DNA of 64,000 bases from Rickettsia endosymbiont of Cantharis rufa (GCF_964026445.1 NZ_OZ032150.1:1178001-1242000); one strand, 5' to 3'. Shown: positions 49,508-59,973, counted from the stretch's first letter. Made by a program: numbers and translations. The notes: a model not told the origin generated them from the letters alone.

Positions 49508-50263
49508 ATGTCATCTTTATTATTAAACCATCCCATGGTATGTCATGAGCAATGGGAAAATTTTACTTCAATAGATCACAAGATTTGGAGCATATTATTT
49601 GGAAGGCATACTAAGCTATTAAAAAACAGAGCTGCAAATGAAATAATAGAGGGAATAGAAAAATTGCAAATTTGTAATAATCAAATACCTAAATTTTCAG
49701 AACTTAATAGGATATTAATGAAAGAAACTAATTTTTCTATAATACCGGTAAAAGGTTTTATTCCCGAAGATTTATTTTTTAGATTTTTAGCAGAGCGTAA
49801 ATTTCCCTCTACTTGCTTTATTCGCAAATCGCATCAGCTTGATTATTTGGAAAAACCTGATATATTTCATGATGTTTTTGGTCATGTACCGCTACTTGTA
49901 AATCCTATATTTGCAGATTTTATGCAGCAATTTGGATTAAGAGGTTTAGAAGCGATTGAAGCAAATATGCTTGAATATGCGGCGGCATTATATTGGTTTA
50001 CTGTTGAGTTTGGACTAATGCAATCAAATAATGGATTACGTATATATGGAGCCGGTATTATTTCATCAAAAGGCGAATCAATTTACTCTTTGGATTCGGA
50101 AATTCCTGTGCGCTTGGAATTTAATTTAGAAAAAGCAATAAAAACACATTATGATATAGATTCCTTTCAGAAAACATACTTTGTAATAAAAAGTTTTCAG
50201 GAATTATTTGATGTGCTAAATCATCTCAATTGGGAAGAAGTACGCAGCAGATTAACAAATTAA
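49508..50263 (+). CDS. phhA: Phenylalanine 4-monooxygenase (pterin-dependent)
   Basis: 251 residues; ribosome binding site GAGGAAATA before the ATG. Catalytic iron ligands are present: His-His in [16 protein letters not shown] and Glu in [12 protein letters not shown]. Also [20 protein letters not shown] and [20 protein letters not shown], typical of bacterial PAH. Oxidises Phe to Tyr using tetrahydropterin and O2. The pterin-recycling gene follows 14 bp downstream. No frameshift. Confidence 0.93.
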   Translation: MSSLLLNHPMVCHEQWENFTSIDHKIWSILFGRHTKLLKNRAANEIIEGIEKLQICNNQIPKFSELNRILMKETNFSIIPVKGFIPEDLFFRFLAERKFPSTCFIRKSHQLDYLEKPDIFHDVFGHVPLLVNPIFADFMQQFGLRGLEAIEANMLEYAAALYWFTVEFGLMQSNNGLRIYGAGIISSKGESIYSLDSEIPVRLEFNLEKAIKTHYDIDSFQKTYFVIKSFQELFDVLNHLNWEEVRSRLTN

Positions 50264-50277
50264 AAATTAGGTTTATT

Positions 50278-50634
50278 ATGACAACAATATGTTCGTTAAG
50301 CGAAAAAAAATGTATTCCGTGTGAGGGTGGGGTTCCGCCGCTTGAGAAAAAAGAAATTGATAAGTTACTAGCGGAGCTACAGAATGATTGGCAAGTAGAT
50401 GAATTGGGGCATCTTTATAGAAAATATAAATTTCCTAATTTTATAAAAGCTATGAAATTTGCAAATAAAATAGCTGAAACTGCCGAGAAGGAAGCTCATC
50501 ATCCGGATTTAACTATATCTTGGGGCGCATGTGGTGTAGAAATATGGACTCATAAAATTAACGGTCTTACGGAAAGTGACTTTATATTAGCAGCAAAGAT
50601 AGATGCAACATATCAAACTTTACTTACTTACTAA
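50278..50634 (+). CDS. phhB: 4a-hydroxytetrahydrobiopterin dehydratase (PCD)
   Basis: 118 residues from ATG 50278 ([20 protein letters not shown]). The frame is open back to 50230, but that overlaps phhA. The PCD motif [20 protein letters not shown] with [13 protein letters not shown] is complete (H-H-P and T-H). Dehydrates the 4a-carbinolamine left by PhhA so the pterin can be reused. Confidence 0.92.
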   Translation: MTTICSLSEKKCIPCEGGVPPLEKKEIDKLLAELQNDWQVDELGHLYRKYKFPNFIKAMKFANKIAETAEKEAHHPDLTISWGACGVEIWTHKINGLTESDFILAAKIDATYQTLLTY

Positions 50635-50663
50635 CAGACCCTTATAAATTTGTATTTAGAAAA

Positions 50664-50739
<76 letters not shown>

Positions 50740-50805
50740 TGAAATGTAGTTATGCTATTTGGGATATGTCATTCCTGTGAGGTATTGTTGCGTGGACCGG
50801 TTTTC

Positions 50806-50922
50806 CGTCATTGCGAGGAGAATTGCGTAGTAATTAGACAAAGCAATCCAGCAAAAAATTTTGTAAATCAAAATTTTTAATTATTTTTTGGATTGCCACG
50901 TCGCTTTGCTTCTCGCAATGAC
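50806..50922 (+). repeat. Palindromic element, type E
   Basis: CGTCATTGCGAGGAGAATTG ... AAGCAATCCAGC ... TTTGGATTGCCACGTCGCTT ... CTCGCAATGACA. A second copy is at 61464. Lies between tRNA-Thr and the 3' end of bamA. Confidence 0.75.
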
Positions 50923-50977
50923 AATTTGGCATCCATGCAACAACGCAGACAAGTCACAAGGTGACAATGAAGCGTCT

Positions 50978-53284
50978 TTATAAATGCGTCGAAAACCTTA
51001 AATGGAAATGCTGCGTATCGTCATATTTCTTCTTCTTAACCGGGAAGCCCCAATCCATTCTGATCGGTGCAAAACGTGTTACCCAAATAAAGCCAAAACC
51101 AATAGAAGCTCTAAGCGATTTATCATTGTAAAAGCCGTTTGGAGTTTGATATTGTTTCTTATTTAAACCTACTCCCCATACACTTCCTAAATCCATAAAG
51201 ACCGCACCCGTTAAATTAAACTCTTCAGGTACAGGAGTTGGGAAATTAAGCTCTGTTGAAAATGTATAATATCGCTCCCCACCAAGTCCTTCATTAGTGA
51301 CCTTTTCTCGAGGTCCAACTCCACCGCTTGCAAAGCCTCTTAAACTATAATCACCTAAATTAAAACGATCGGAAATTCTAATAATTTTTCCGCCAAGGCC
51401 TGCAATATCACCACCGGAAGCGGATAAGTTTAAAATAAGTTTGTTATGTATGAAAGATTTATAATATTTACCTTCAACTTCATGTTTTATATATTTGTTA
51501 TCACCTCCGACACCGGCGAATTCTTGGGTGCCACTTACTAAATAACCGTTCTTTGGTACAATTCTGTTATCCCTTTGATCATAGGTAATAGTATGTCCTA
51601 TAGCAGAAGTAATGAATTTTCCCATTTGCTCATTTAAGAATATTGAACTTGATGGAGATGGTGCACTTAAAATATCACGTTTGATTAAATAATCTATTTC
51701 GTGATCTAAATCCTCTTTAATTTCATAACCAAGAGAAGTTTTTACTCCTATAGAGTGTAACTTATAGCTTTGATCGGTCGTATTTAATACACTAGCACCG
51801 CGTCCAGTATAGTTTCTAAATGTATTTACACCAAGTGATAAATCACGATCTAAAAAGTGAGGCTCAGTGATACCGCCGTAATAGCTTGTACTGTTTTTAC
51901 TTACTTGTACACCGGCATTAAGCAGTTTACTGGTACCGACTAAATTGCGCTCTAGGAAAGAGAAACGTCCAAATAGGCCGCCGGCAGTATTATATCCTAA
52001 ATCAAAGCCTATAGAAGAAGTAGATTTTTCATCAACTTCAACATTGACGTCATATTTATCTTTTGCTTTAGTCGGAGCTAAGCTAATTGCTACTTTCTCA
52101 AAATAATCTAAATTTCTAAGATTACGCTCACCTTTTTCAATATATGAACGGTTAATTATGTCACCTTCTTCTGTTTTAAACTCCCTTCTTATAACATGAT
52201 CTTCAGTTTTAAGGTTATTAATAATATTAATTTTATTAATATAAACTCTATCGGCTTTCTCAATAATAAATTTAATATCTGCAGTATGATTAGCATTTTT
52301 CATTATATCCGGATAAACATTTACTGCAGGGTAACCGTTTGCTGTAAAATATTCTCCGATTTTTTTAGCTATATCATCAATCGTTTTCATATTGAAAACC
52401 TTGTCTTGTCTGATATTAACAATTTTATTAAGCGGTGTTATATTTATATTAGTTAATTTATTGTCTATCGTAACATTACCGAAGCTATATTTTTCTCCCT
52501 CTTCAATAGAATATGTAAGGGTGAAATATTCTTTAGTATTATTGAGCTCTACCGATGCCGAAATTACTCTAAAATCTGCAAAACCTACGGATTGATAAAA
52601 TTCTCTTAGTAATTCTTTATCATACTCCACTCTATCAGGATCGTAAGTATCGTTACTTTCTAAAAAACGAAACCAACGAGATTCTTTAGTTAAAACAATA
52701 GATTTGAGTTCTGAATCGCTATAATTTTCATTACCGCTAAAATAAATATATTTAATACCGGTTTTCGGTCCTTCTGCGATATCAAAAATAACCTTAACTC
52801 TGTTATTTTCTAAATTCTCAATTTTAGGTGTTACCGTAGTAGAAAAACGTCCGCTACGTTTATAAATTTCTAATATTTTCTTTACATCTAATTCCATTTT
52901 AGCCTGGCTAAGAGATTCGCCAGACATTGTATAAATTTCTTTAGCGAGCATATTAGTTTTGATTTTAGAATTACCGCTAAATACTACGCTACTTATAAAA
53001 GGCGTTTCAGTAACGCCCACTATTAAATTACCGTCATTTGTTATATACATATTTATATTTCTAAAAAGCGAGGTGGCATATAAACGTTTTATTGCCTCAT
53101 CTTCTTTAGAACTATTATAAGTTTCTCCTACTTTAAGCTTTAAATAGCTTTCAACAGTAGAACGTTCAACCCTATGGTTACCTTCGATAGTTATTTTACG
53201 AATTACAGAGTCAGCTAATGAAATATGATAATAAAAAATTGTTAATAATAAAATTGTTAACTTATTAATTGATTTGATTTTCAC
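50978..53284 (-). CDS. bamA: Outer-membrane protein assembly factor BamA
   Basis: 768 residues. Signal peptide (LTILLLTIFYYHISLADS), then five POTRA domains over about 23-420 (first: IRKITIEGNHRVERSTVESY; a later one: VYINKINIINNLKTEDHVIR). A C-terminal 16-strand barrel contains the conserved FNLGDYSLRGFASGGVGPRE (VRGY-like loop motif) and ends with the aromatic-rich FRFSTHL. With BamD (27372) it inserts outer-membrane proteins. rseP lies upstream on the same strand, the normal alphaproteobacterial order. Confidence 0.96.
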   Translation of the reverse strand: MKIKSINKLTILLLTIFYYHISLADSVIRKITIEGNHRVERSTVESYLKLKVGETYNSSKEDEAIKRLYATSLFRNINMYITNDGNLIVGVTETPFISSVVFSGNSKIKTNMLAKEIYTMSGESLSQAKMELDVKKILEIYKRSGRFSTTVTPKIENLENNRVKVIFDIAEGPKTGIKYIYFSGNENYSDSELKSIVLTKESRWFRFLESNDTYDPDRVEYDKELLREFYQSVGFADFRVISASVELNNTKEYFTLTYSIEEGEKYSFGNVTIDNKLTNINITPLNKIVNIRQDKVFNMKTIDDIAKKIGEYFTANGYPAVNVYPDIMKNANHTADIKFIIEKADRVYINKINIINNLKTEDHVIRREFKTEEGDIINRSYIEKGERNLRNLDYFEKVAISLAPTKAKDKYDVNVEVDEKSTSSIGFDLGYNTAGGLFGRFSFLERNLVGTSKLLNAGVQVSKNSTSYYGGITEPHFLDRDLSLGVNTFRNYTGRGASVLNTTDQSYKLHSIGVKTSLGYEIKEDLDHEIDYLIKRDILSAPSPSSSIFLNEQMGKFITSAIGHTITYDQRDNRIVPKNGYLVSGTQEFAGVGGDNKYIKHEVEGKYYKSFIHNKLILNLSASGGDIAGLGGKIIRISDRFNLGDYSLRGFASGGVGPREKVTNEGLGGERYYTFSTELNFPTPVPEEFNLTGAVFMDLGSVWGVGLNKKQYQTPNGFYNDKSLRASIGFGFIWVTRFAPIRMDWGFPVKKKKYDDTQHFHLRFSTHL

Positions 53285-53334
53285 TTAAAACCTTCTTTAA
53301 GATTTAATTTAGATTTCTAATGTTTAAATACGAA

Positions 53335-53428
53335 GTCATCCCGTGGCCTGACCGCGGTATCCAAAAAAAACAATACTAATAATCTTGATATTTCTAACTG
53401 GATCCCGTGGTCAAGCCACGGAATGACA
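53335..53428 (+). repeat. Rickettsia palindromic element, type B, between rseP and bamA
   Basis: GTCATCCCGTGGCCTGACCG ... CAATACTAATAATCTTGATA ... GATCCCGTGGTCAAGCCACG ... GAATGACA. Confidence 0.75.
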
Positions 53429-53506
53429 GATGCATTTAAACATAATTAATGTACTCCACTATAGTGGATAATATTAGTCAGAGCAAGTAAATCTATTATA
53501 ATACCG

Positions 53507-54580
53507 CTAAGAAAATAAATTTTGTATATCGTTGGAAACAGAGATTATAATAAGGAAAATTATTATTGCCGCTCCTAATTGTAACAAAATATTTTTAGTT
53601 TTAGGATTCGGTAATTTACCGGTAATTGCTTCATAGAGTATAAATACTAAATATCCTCCGTCAAGGACCGGTATAGGTAGTAAGTTAAGTAACCCTAAAT
53701 TAACAGAAAGCATTGCTATAAATAGCAGATACATTTCAACCCCCTTCGCTATAGATTTTCCCGATTCTTTAGCAATAGCTACCGGCCCTCCTATCTCATC
53801 AAGCGAACGTTTTCCTATAATCATTTGCGATATTGCTTTTAGGGTTAAAGCTGACATATCTGTAGTAGCATTAATAGCTTCCCAAAATCCTTCTAAAATT
53901 CCTATTTTTGTATGAATAAATTCATTTTTAGCTACAATACCAATACGGGGGGTTTTCTTAACTTTCTTTTCTTCAGGATGCGATATAATTATTTCTTCAG
54001 GCATTATATTAACGGTAAATTCCTCGCTTTTTCTTTCTATAGTTAAAGTAGAAGAACTAAAGCCGCTAATTAATATTTCTTGTTGTACATCACTAAAATT
54101 TTTAACCGATTTATTATTGGCCTTAATAATTTTATCTCCTTCTCGTAATCCTGCTCTCTCTGCCGGTGACGAAGCTATTACCTCGCCTATTATAGGAGGA
54201 ATCTCCGTTTTTCCAAAGCAGCAATAAAAACCTGCAAATATTATTATGGCAAGTAAGTAATTAATTAACGGCCCTGCCGCAACTATTAAAAAACGTTCTA
54301 AACAAGATTTAGTATAAAAAGCTACTTTTTCGTTAACTTCTTTAGTCTTACCCATAAGGCTACAATCATATCCGTAAATCTTGACATAGCCGCCAAGCGG
54401 TACAAGGCAAATCTTCCATCTAACTCCTTTTCTGTCGGTAATACCTATCAGTTCTTTACCAAAACCTATTGAAAATTCTTCAATTTTTACATTAAAATAT
54501 CTAGCGACGCAGTAATGCCCAAGTTCATGGATAAACACTAAGATACTAATGGTTATAATAAATCCGATTATAGGTAGCAT
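53507..54580 (-). CDS. rseP: RIP zinc metalloprotease RseP
   Basis: 357 residues. TM1 with the zinc motif [12 protein letters not shown]; ending the first domain with [13 protein letters not shown]; one PDZ domain ([20 protein letters not shown]) at about 130-200; and the last TM region with [15 protein letters not shown] (third ligand Asp). Intramembrane cleavage of anti-sigma factors or signal peptides. Single PDZ rather than two, as in many alphaproteobacteria. Confidence 0.94.
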   Translation of the reverse strand: MLPIIGFIITISILVFIHELGHYCVARYFNVKIEEFSIGFGKELIGITDRKGVRWKICLVPLGGYVKIYGYDCSLMGKTKEVNEKVAFYTKSCLERFLIVAAGPLINYLLAIIIFAGFYCCFGKTEIPPIIGEVIASSPAERAGLREGDKIIKANNKSVKNFSDVQQEILISGFSSSTLTIERKSEEFTVNIMPEEIIISHPEEKKVKKTPRIGIVAKNEFIHTKIGILEGFWEAINATTDMSALTLKAISQMIIGKRSLDEIGGPVAIAKESGKSIAKGVEMYLLFIAMLSVNLGLLNLLPIPVLDGGYLVFILYEAITGKLPNPKTKNILLQLGAAIIIFLIIISVSNDIQNLFS

Positions 54581-54684
54581 AAAATTTTTATTAATTTACA
54601 AGTATATTTGTATACAAGTTTATGAGTATACAAGTAAGTAGTTTTAAAGTATAATTTAGTAATCTTAAACTTTTTTTCTGTATT

Positions 54685-55155
54685 ATGAGTTCAAATAAAA
54701 TTAATAAAAAGTCGATTGCACGTATTGCAGCAGTGCAGGCTATTTATCAAAACATATTGCAAAATAACGAGGATATGGATGATATCATGCAAAATGTACT
54801 TTCTTTTTATCAAAATGATAGTTCTATAACAAATTTACCGGACAATTTAAAAATATCATTAAGTATAAGTCATTTTAAAATGCTGGTAAAGTCAGTATTT
54901 GAAAATATTAATAAACTAGATGAAATTATTGACAATCATCTAACAAATGATAAAGATCCTGCGCATATGCCGATCTTACTCCGAGCTTTATTGCGTGTTA
55001 GTATATGTGAGCTATTATTTTGTCCTACTACGCCGGCTAAAGTAGTAATCAATGAATATACAGATATAGCAAATGATATGTTAAATGAGCATGAAATTGG
55101 TTTTGTTAATTCGGTATTAGACAAAATAGCACAAGAGCATACCCGTTTAATTTGA
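54685..55155 (+). CDS. nusB: Transcription antitermination protein NusB
   Basis: 156 residues. [68 protein letters not shown] and [13 protein letters not shown] are family motifs. Works with NusE/S10 in rRNA antitermination. The last residues (T-R-L-I) and TGA stop are read from the start of an RPE-1-like palindrome. Confidence 0.95.
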   Translation: MSSNKINKKSIARIAAVQAIYQNILQNNEDMDDIMQNVLSFYQNDSSITNLPDNLKISLSISHFKMLVKSVFENINKLDEIIDNHLTNDKDPAHMPILLRALLRVSICELLFCPTTPAKVVINEYTDIANDMLNEHEIGFVNSVLDKIAQEHTRLI

Positions 55156-55263
55156 AAAATTAGCTACGTCATCATACAAGAACGGGGGTACTCACATATT
55201 ATTATACGCTCCGTTCCTCGTTTTGTGGATTTCTTGCTCTTTTCCAAATTAAACTTCGTCTAC
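55144..55263 (+). repeat. RPE-1-like palindrome providing the 3' end of nusB
   Basis: CGTTTAATTTGAAAAATTAGC ... TATACGCTCCGTTCCTCG ... TTCCAAATTAAACTTCGTC. The complement would encode NLEKSKKSTKRGTER, the same peptide pattern as the inserts in cutA and rsmE. Confidence 0.8.
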
Positions 55264-55290
55264 TTATTCTTCATTTATTTATAAGATTTT

Positions 55291-55974
55291 ATGACAAATA
55301 ATTTAAGTGGTTATAGAAATAAATTCGTTAGGGTGAAGACTTCTAAAAAGCGTACCGTCTCCTCTAATAACTGGCTAAAACGCCAATTAAACGATCCGTA
55401 TGTTGCAAAAGCACGCATTGAAGGCTTTAGATCAAGAGCTGCATATAAACTACTTGAAATTCATGAGAAATTTAAACTTTTCACTCCTAATATGAAAATT
55501 GTTGATCTAGGAGCAGCTCCTGGTGGATGGAGTCAGGTAGCGTCTAAGCTTATTAAAGCTTCGGATAATAGCCTAAATAATAAAATAATCTCTATCGATT
55601 TATTAGAAATCGAACCTATTGTCGGAGTTGAGTTTTTTCAAAAAGACTTTTTTGAAAAAGATGCGGAAGAATTAATTATTCAGACTTTAGACGGTAAAGC
55701 TGATATAGTAATGAGTGATATGGCATCAAATACTATAGGACATAAAACTACCGACCATATAAGAACCTTACTTTTATGCGAGCAAGCTTTTGAGTTTGCT
55801 GTAAAAGCGCTAAAACCCTCCGGTCATTTTATTGCTAAAATCTTTCGTGGCGGTGCAGAAAACGAATTATTAAATAAAGTGAAGCGTGAATTTAGAACGG
55901 TGAAACATTTTAAACCTTCATCCAGCCGTAGCGAATCTACGGAAATCTATTTAGTTGCTCTAAATAAGAAATAG
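55291..55974 (+). CDS. rlmE: 23S rRNA (uridine-2'-O) methyltransferase RlmE
   Basis: 227 residues. Basic N-terminus; [20 protein letters not shown] (catalytic Lys in RAAYKL); SAM motif [18 protein letters not shown]; catalytic Asp in [13 protein letters not shown]; catalytic Lys in [10 protein letters not shown]; and Glu in [13 protein letters not shown]. Methylates U2552 in the A loop. 27 bp after an RPE. Confidence 0.95.
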   Translation: MTNNLSGYRNKFVRVKTSKKRTVSSNNWLKRQLNDPYVAKARIEGFRSRAAYKLLEIHEKFKLFTPNMKIVDLGAAPGGWSQVASKLIKASDNSLNNKIISIDLLEIEPIVGVEFFQKDFFEKDAEELIIQTLDGKADIVMSDMASNTIGHKTTDHIRTLLLCEQAFEFAVKALKPSGHFIAKIFRGGAENELLNKVKREFRTVKHFKPSSSRSESTEIYLVALNKK

Positions 55975-55975
55975 T

Positions 55976-56122
55976 AGACTTTTTGCATAACTTGCTTCTA
56001 AGGGTAATTTGTGCGTCGTTCGGGTACTCGCATCTGCACGAACTAAAGTGTACGCTGCGGCGACAAGCGTTTCCGCGTCCCCTTCAAATTTCTCCTTATT
56101 AGCCACGCTATGCAAGAAGTCT
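55976..56122 (+). repeat. Palindromic element, type D, intergenic copy
   Basis: AGACTTTTTGCATAACTTGC ... GTTCGGGTACTCGCATCTGC ... CTCCTTATTAGCCACGCTAT ... GCAAGAAGTCT. The complement encodes NKEKFEGDAETL and KLPLEASYA, matching the insert in addA. It starts 2 bp after the rlmE stop. Confidence 0.75.
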
Positions 56123-56187
56123 AATGAATATGGAAGGTGAGAGGTGATTTTTGCCTATCAAATTTACTATATATATTATTTTTTTAT

Positions 56188-56464
56188 TTAACATACTAGA
56201 TGATAATTACTTATATCTCCTGTTGTCCTGACTTCTTGAGTATATTCTTGGCTGTAGCTTTGAAAACCATTATACATCTCAACTAAATTAACCCCAGTTT
56301 CAGTTTCAACTATTTGATTATATAAATTATTTTTTAAATTTAGAGTATTTTTAGCATATTTTTGTATTTCTGCTTCCCAATCATCTACGGTTAAAGTAAT
56401 ATTCTGTTTCAAATCAGAAAAATTAACAAGTCCATATTTACTGATTCCATATTGATGCGGCTAT
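56188..56464 (-). pseudogene. Lipase-like paralogue, 3' fragment
   Basis: Reads QYGISKYGLVNFSDLKQNIT, then TVDDWEAEIQKYAKNTLNLK, to LVC at the stop (56188). This parallels the end of the complete paralogue at 58749 (NKMVEGINNHKLKNFADLKD, SIADWKEQILENN, ending PIIC). It was separated from its 5' part (57687-58364) by IS3 and IS1 insertions. Confidence 0.65.
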
Positions 56465-56469
56465 AGTTT

Positions 56470-56855
56470 TCCAGAAAGTTAATAATAGACGATATTAACA
56501 GTAGGGATAAAAATGCCGGATATAGAGCCAAAGATATATCCAGCTGAATTTAAAGAATCAGCGATTAGATTAGCTATTGAGTCTAAGCAACCTTTTGCTC
56601 AAGCAGCTAGAGAACTAGGAATTACGAAGTATAGTCTATATAATTGGGTTAATAAACATTCAAAACTCAAGGAAGTAATGAGATATGAAGAACATCTGTA
56701 TGATGAATTAAGGAGATTGAAGAAGAACTAGATAGAGTAACACAAGAACGTGATCTATTAAAAAGGCTGCCGCGTACTTTGCAAAAGAATCCCAATAAGG
56801 TACGCATGGATAAAGGAAAACAGAGGTAATTTTTCCATTTCTGCTATGTGTAAAT
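56470..56855 (+). mobile_element. IS3-family element fragment (OrfA and start of OrfB)
   Basis: OrfA from ATG 56513: MPDIEPKIYPAEFKESAIRL, ELGITKYSLYNWVNKHS (helix-turn-helix). Frameshifts follow, but the leucine-zipper end is still readable (ELDRVTQERDLL, AAYFAKES). OrfB begins (IKENRGNFSISAMCKW) and is cut by IS1 at 56856. It may be the 5' part of the same IS3 type whose OrfB remains at 9956 and 15082. Confidence 0.8.
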
Positions 56856-57686
56856 GGTCGCGCCCCCGTATTGCAGCTTAGCATGAATAGTCTATAATCC
56901 TCAAACAGTAATAAGAGAGAATTATAGTTAAGGAGTTATGGCAAGAATAGATGTTAAGTGTAGATCAAGAATAGATGTTAAGTGTAGATATTATAACGAC
57001 ACAGAAAAAGTAGTAAAGGCGGGATATTCAATTTCAAAACAACAGAGATATCAATGCAAGCAGTGTAATCGATATTTTTAACTGTAATATATTAATAATG
57101 CCTCTAAGCCTGGAGTCAAGGCTCAGATAGTAGATATGTCAATCAATGGCTCTGGAGTTAGGGATACAGTAAGAGTATTAAAAGTGGGTATCAATACGGT
57201 TATCCGTGTTTTAAAAAAATCTAGCGTTAAAAAAGATAAATCATTCTATCAATACGATAGAAGTAATTATTGCTCCTGAAATAGATGAACAATGGCCTTA
57301 TGTACAGAATAAATCCAAACAAAGATGGCTTTGGTATTCTTTGGATAAGATTTTGTTAAAAGTAGTTGCTTATACTTTTGGTACAAGATGTGATAGCACA
57401 TCAGAATCATTACTGAAAAAAACCGGAGGATTTTAAGGTTACTTTTTACTTTACAGATGGATGGGGAAGTTATGCTAGGTTATTAGATCCCAAAAAACAC
57501 ATTGTTAGTAAAAAATATACTCAACGGATAGAACGGGGTAACTTAAATCTTAGAACAAGATGCAAAAGACTGACACGTAAAACAATTTGTTTTTCCAAGT
57601 CATTGGATATTCATGATAAAGTCATCGGAACTCTTATTGAACGTATAGCCTTTTAATATCCACATCTGTAAAATGGAGGTGCGACC
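56856..57686 (+). mobile_element. IS1-family element, defective copy 6
   Basis: 831 bp, left end GGTCGCGCCCCC at 56856 and right end at 57686. The tandem 24 bp duplication near the InsA start is clear (56942-56965 and 56966-56989). Shared stops after NRYF, A7 run at the InsA/InsB overlap and A7 before the last InsB segment. Left flank IS3, right flank lipase pseudogene; no target duplication. Confidence 0.9.
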
Positions 57687-58364
57687 CTGTTTTTTTACCT
57701 GGAAGTACCATTGTTGTTTTTCCCGAATGCTTATTAGTAATATTAATAGGATTATGTTTTGCATTATATATCTTGGGATGGGTAGCTAGCTCTTTTATTG
57801 GAGTTGCCACTTTTCCGGTAAATAAATTTTTTTCGATGATTCTTTCAATTATCGGTTTTGAGCCAGGGCTGTCAAAAGTTATAGATTTATTAAAATGTAA
57901 GTTGCAAGAATGTATTTTCACTGAGGTTAAATCTGCAATTATTGCTCCAAGTGAATGACCGCTAGTATTAAAACTATATTCTGTGGCTTTACTTAAGCCG
58001 CTTAATTTGTCAATTACTTCACCAACAAAATCCTGAAGTGGAGTTAGTTTAGTAGGTAAGTAGCGAAAAGCGATAAGCACATCGTCTAATAAATCATATA
58101 TATTAAATTTGTGCCGGCACTAGCAATATGAACCTCTTTAGTTTCTTTATTTATAAATGCGACGGCTTTATAACCATATTGAGTAGTGCTGACATAATCA
58201 CATGAAGCAGCTAGTATTTCCTAGCCGCTATCTGTTAATTGTGCATTGATTTTTGATGTTTCTAGATTATAAATATTTAAATCATCTGTTTTATATGCTA
58301 GGTCTAAACCTATATAAGCAAGTTTTTTAGTGCTAATATGTTTAGAATTTTTGTGCTTAGACAT
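57687..58364 (-). pseudogene. Lipase-like paralogue, 5' part
   Basis: From ATG 58364 (MSKHKNSKHISTKKLAYIGL, DLAYKTDDL). TAG at 58218-58220 replaces a Phe codon of the intact paralogue (SG-stop-EILAA versus SGFEILAA). A frameshift near 58090 then moves to LIAFRYLPTKLTPLQDFVGE. The nucleophile elbow SFNTSGHSLGAIIADLT is kept, as is SITFDSPGSKPIIERI. Ends at IS1 (57686). Confidence 0.75.
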
Positions 58365-58569
58365 ATCCACTTCTTTTTTAATCTGTAACCATATTTTATG
58401 GTAATTTGAAATAAAAGTCAATCAACAAGCTAATATTTATTAGGATATAGAATATGAGTTTATTTTAAAATATTCTACAGGGGAAATTTATAGAGTTGGC
58501 TTAAAGTAAAAAACCCAACTATTTATCAACAATTGAGGGTAATTTAGATTGCAATTAAAATATAGAAGT

Positions 58570-58755
58570 TTACTTTCCTATTAGAGATACTTCTACCCAG
58601 TCGCCTTCAATATCTTCTGACTTTAGGTTAGGTTCTTCTATCACTTCCGGAGTTGTATTTGAAATAGTATCAATAGTGTCTTTTCAAACTTCTGAAATGG
58701 TATTAGCTCCACTGCGTGCTAGTCTAGCAATACCGAAAACAACATACTCTAACAT
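58570..58755 (-). pseudogene. Small ORF downstream of the lipase gene, interrupted by TGA
   Basis: ATG at 58755 overlaps the lipase stop by 7 nt. It reads MLEYVVFGIARLARSGANTI-SEV, then TGA, then continues in frame as KDTIDTISNTTPEVIEEPNL and KSEDIEGDWVEVSLIGK to TAA. The overlap suggests a coupled second gene. I do not recognise it. The acidic C-terminal part and position may mean it once completed or partnered the lipase. The TGA could also be a sequencing error. The remaining DNA to 58421 holds no gene. Confidence 0.4.
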
Positions 58756-59858
58756 ATTATCGGTATTACATTATTATTTATATTGCCTATTTGCTCAACT
58801 TCTGTAGCACAAGATTGTAAGCTGTCATATCCCCAATGATACATATTTATTCCGACCATACTAGGATATTCCTCTTCAAAATAAGTGTCTAATAAAAATA
58901 AATCTTTACCATGACCTGGAATGTCTTTAAGTTTTTGAGTATATTTGTTATTTTCTAATATTTGTTCTTTCCAATCAGCTATGGATAAAACAGCACTATC
59001 TTTTAGATCAGCAAAATTCTTTAGCTTATGATTATTTATTCCTTCAACCATTTTATTAATGCCTAGATATTCTGCGGCTTTGTAAGCGGCAGAGCCAGCC
59101 ATATTATATAAATATGTTCCCCATCCTTCTGCCTTTGATGATCCGGACTCCTCTATATTAGTTATTTTCGGTAAAACTAAGTTTATTTTACCGGCATGAT
59201 TATTGGTAGTATTAATAATATTAGGTTTTGCATTATATACTTCAGAATGGTTAGCAAGTTCCTCTATCGAAGTTGTCACTTTTTCGGTAAATAAATCCTG
59301 ATCAATAGCATATCTAATTACTTCTGCTGAACCTGGACTGTCAAAAGTAGTAGATTTATTAAAATTTAAATTACGGGAATGTAATTCTACGCCGGTTAAA
59401 TCCGCAACTATTGCTCCAAGTGAATGGCCACTAGTATTAAAAATATATTCTGCAGCTTTCTCGCTACCGCCTATTTTCTGGATTATTTCGTTAATAAACT
59501 CTTTAACTGGTACTAGTTTGCTAGGAGCATAATGGAAAGTAATACGTATATCATCCAATATATCATTAATATCCGCTTTTGTGCCGGCACTAGCAATATG
59601 AATTTCTTTATTGTCTTTATTTATAAACGCAACGGCCTTGTAACCATATTGAGCTGTACTTGCATTCTCACAAGAAGCTGCGAGTATTTCAAAGCCACTA
59701 CCTACTAAGTGACGACCATCAGTCATTAATGCTTCTGCAAGATATCGATTTGTATCATCTGTCTTATATGCAAGATTTACTCCTAAATGAGCAAACTCCT
59801 TATTGCTTATATTATTTGCAGGAATTTCTGCTATATGTAAATACTCGAACTCTTTCAT
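58749..59858 (-). CDS. Lipase (class 3)-like alpha/beta hydrolase, possible effector
   Basis: 369 residues. NISNKEFAHLGVNLAYKTDD and KAVAFINKDNKEIHIASAGT (oxyanion region) lead to the nucleophile elbow IFNTSGHSLGAIVADLTGVE (G-H-S-L-G, Ser about 150) and STTFDSPGSAEVIRYAID (likely acid Asp). This is the order found in fungal/class 3 lipases. The C-terminal 130 residues (LYNMAGSAAYKAAEYLGINK onwards) resemble no domain I know but are shared with the neighbouring pseudogene. No signal peptide. Such proteins in intracellular bacteria may act on host or own lipids; that is inference. Confidence 0.65.
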   Translation of the reverse strand: MKEFEYLHIAEIPANNISNKEFAHLGVNLAYKTDDTNRYLAEALMTDGRHLVGSGFEILAASCENASTAQYGYKAVAFINKDNKEIHIASAGTKADINDILDDIRITFHYAPSKLVPVKEFINEIIQKIGGSEKAAEYIFNTSGHSLGAIVADLTGVELHSRNLNFNKSTTFDSPGSAEVIRYAIDQDLFTEKVTTSIEELANHSEVYNAKPNIINTTNNHAGKINLVLPKITNIEESGSSKAEGWGTYLYNMAGSAAYKAAEYLGINKMVEGINNHKLKNFADLKDSAVLSIADWKEQILENNKYTQKLKDIPGHGKDLFLLDTYFEEEYPSMVGINMYHWGYDSLQSCATEVEQIGNINNNVIPIIC

Positions 59859-59973
59859 TTGTATTTTCCAATGCTAATTTATTTGTAATTACCATAAAAT
59901 ACGGAATTTTTTAACAAATGTCAAGTATTAATATTAATAGTTGTTAATGATTGACTAATTACCTCTTTAATTT

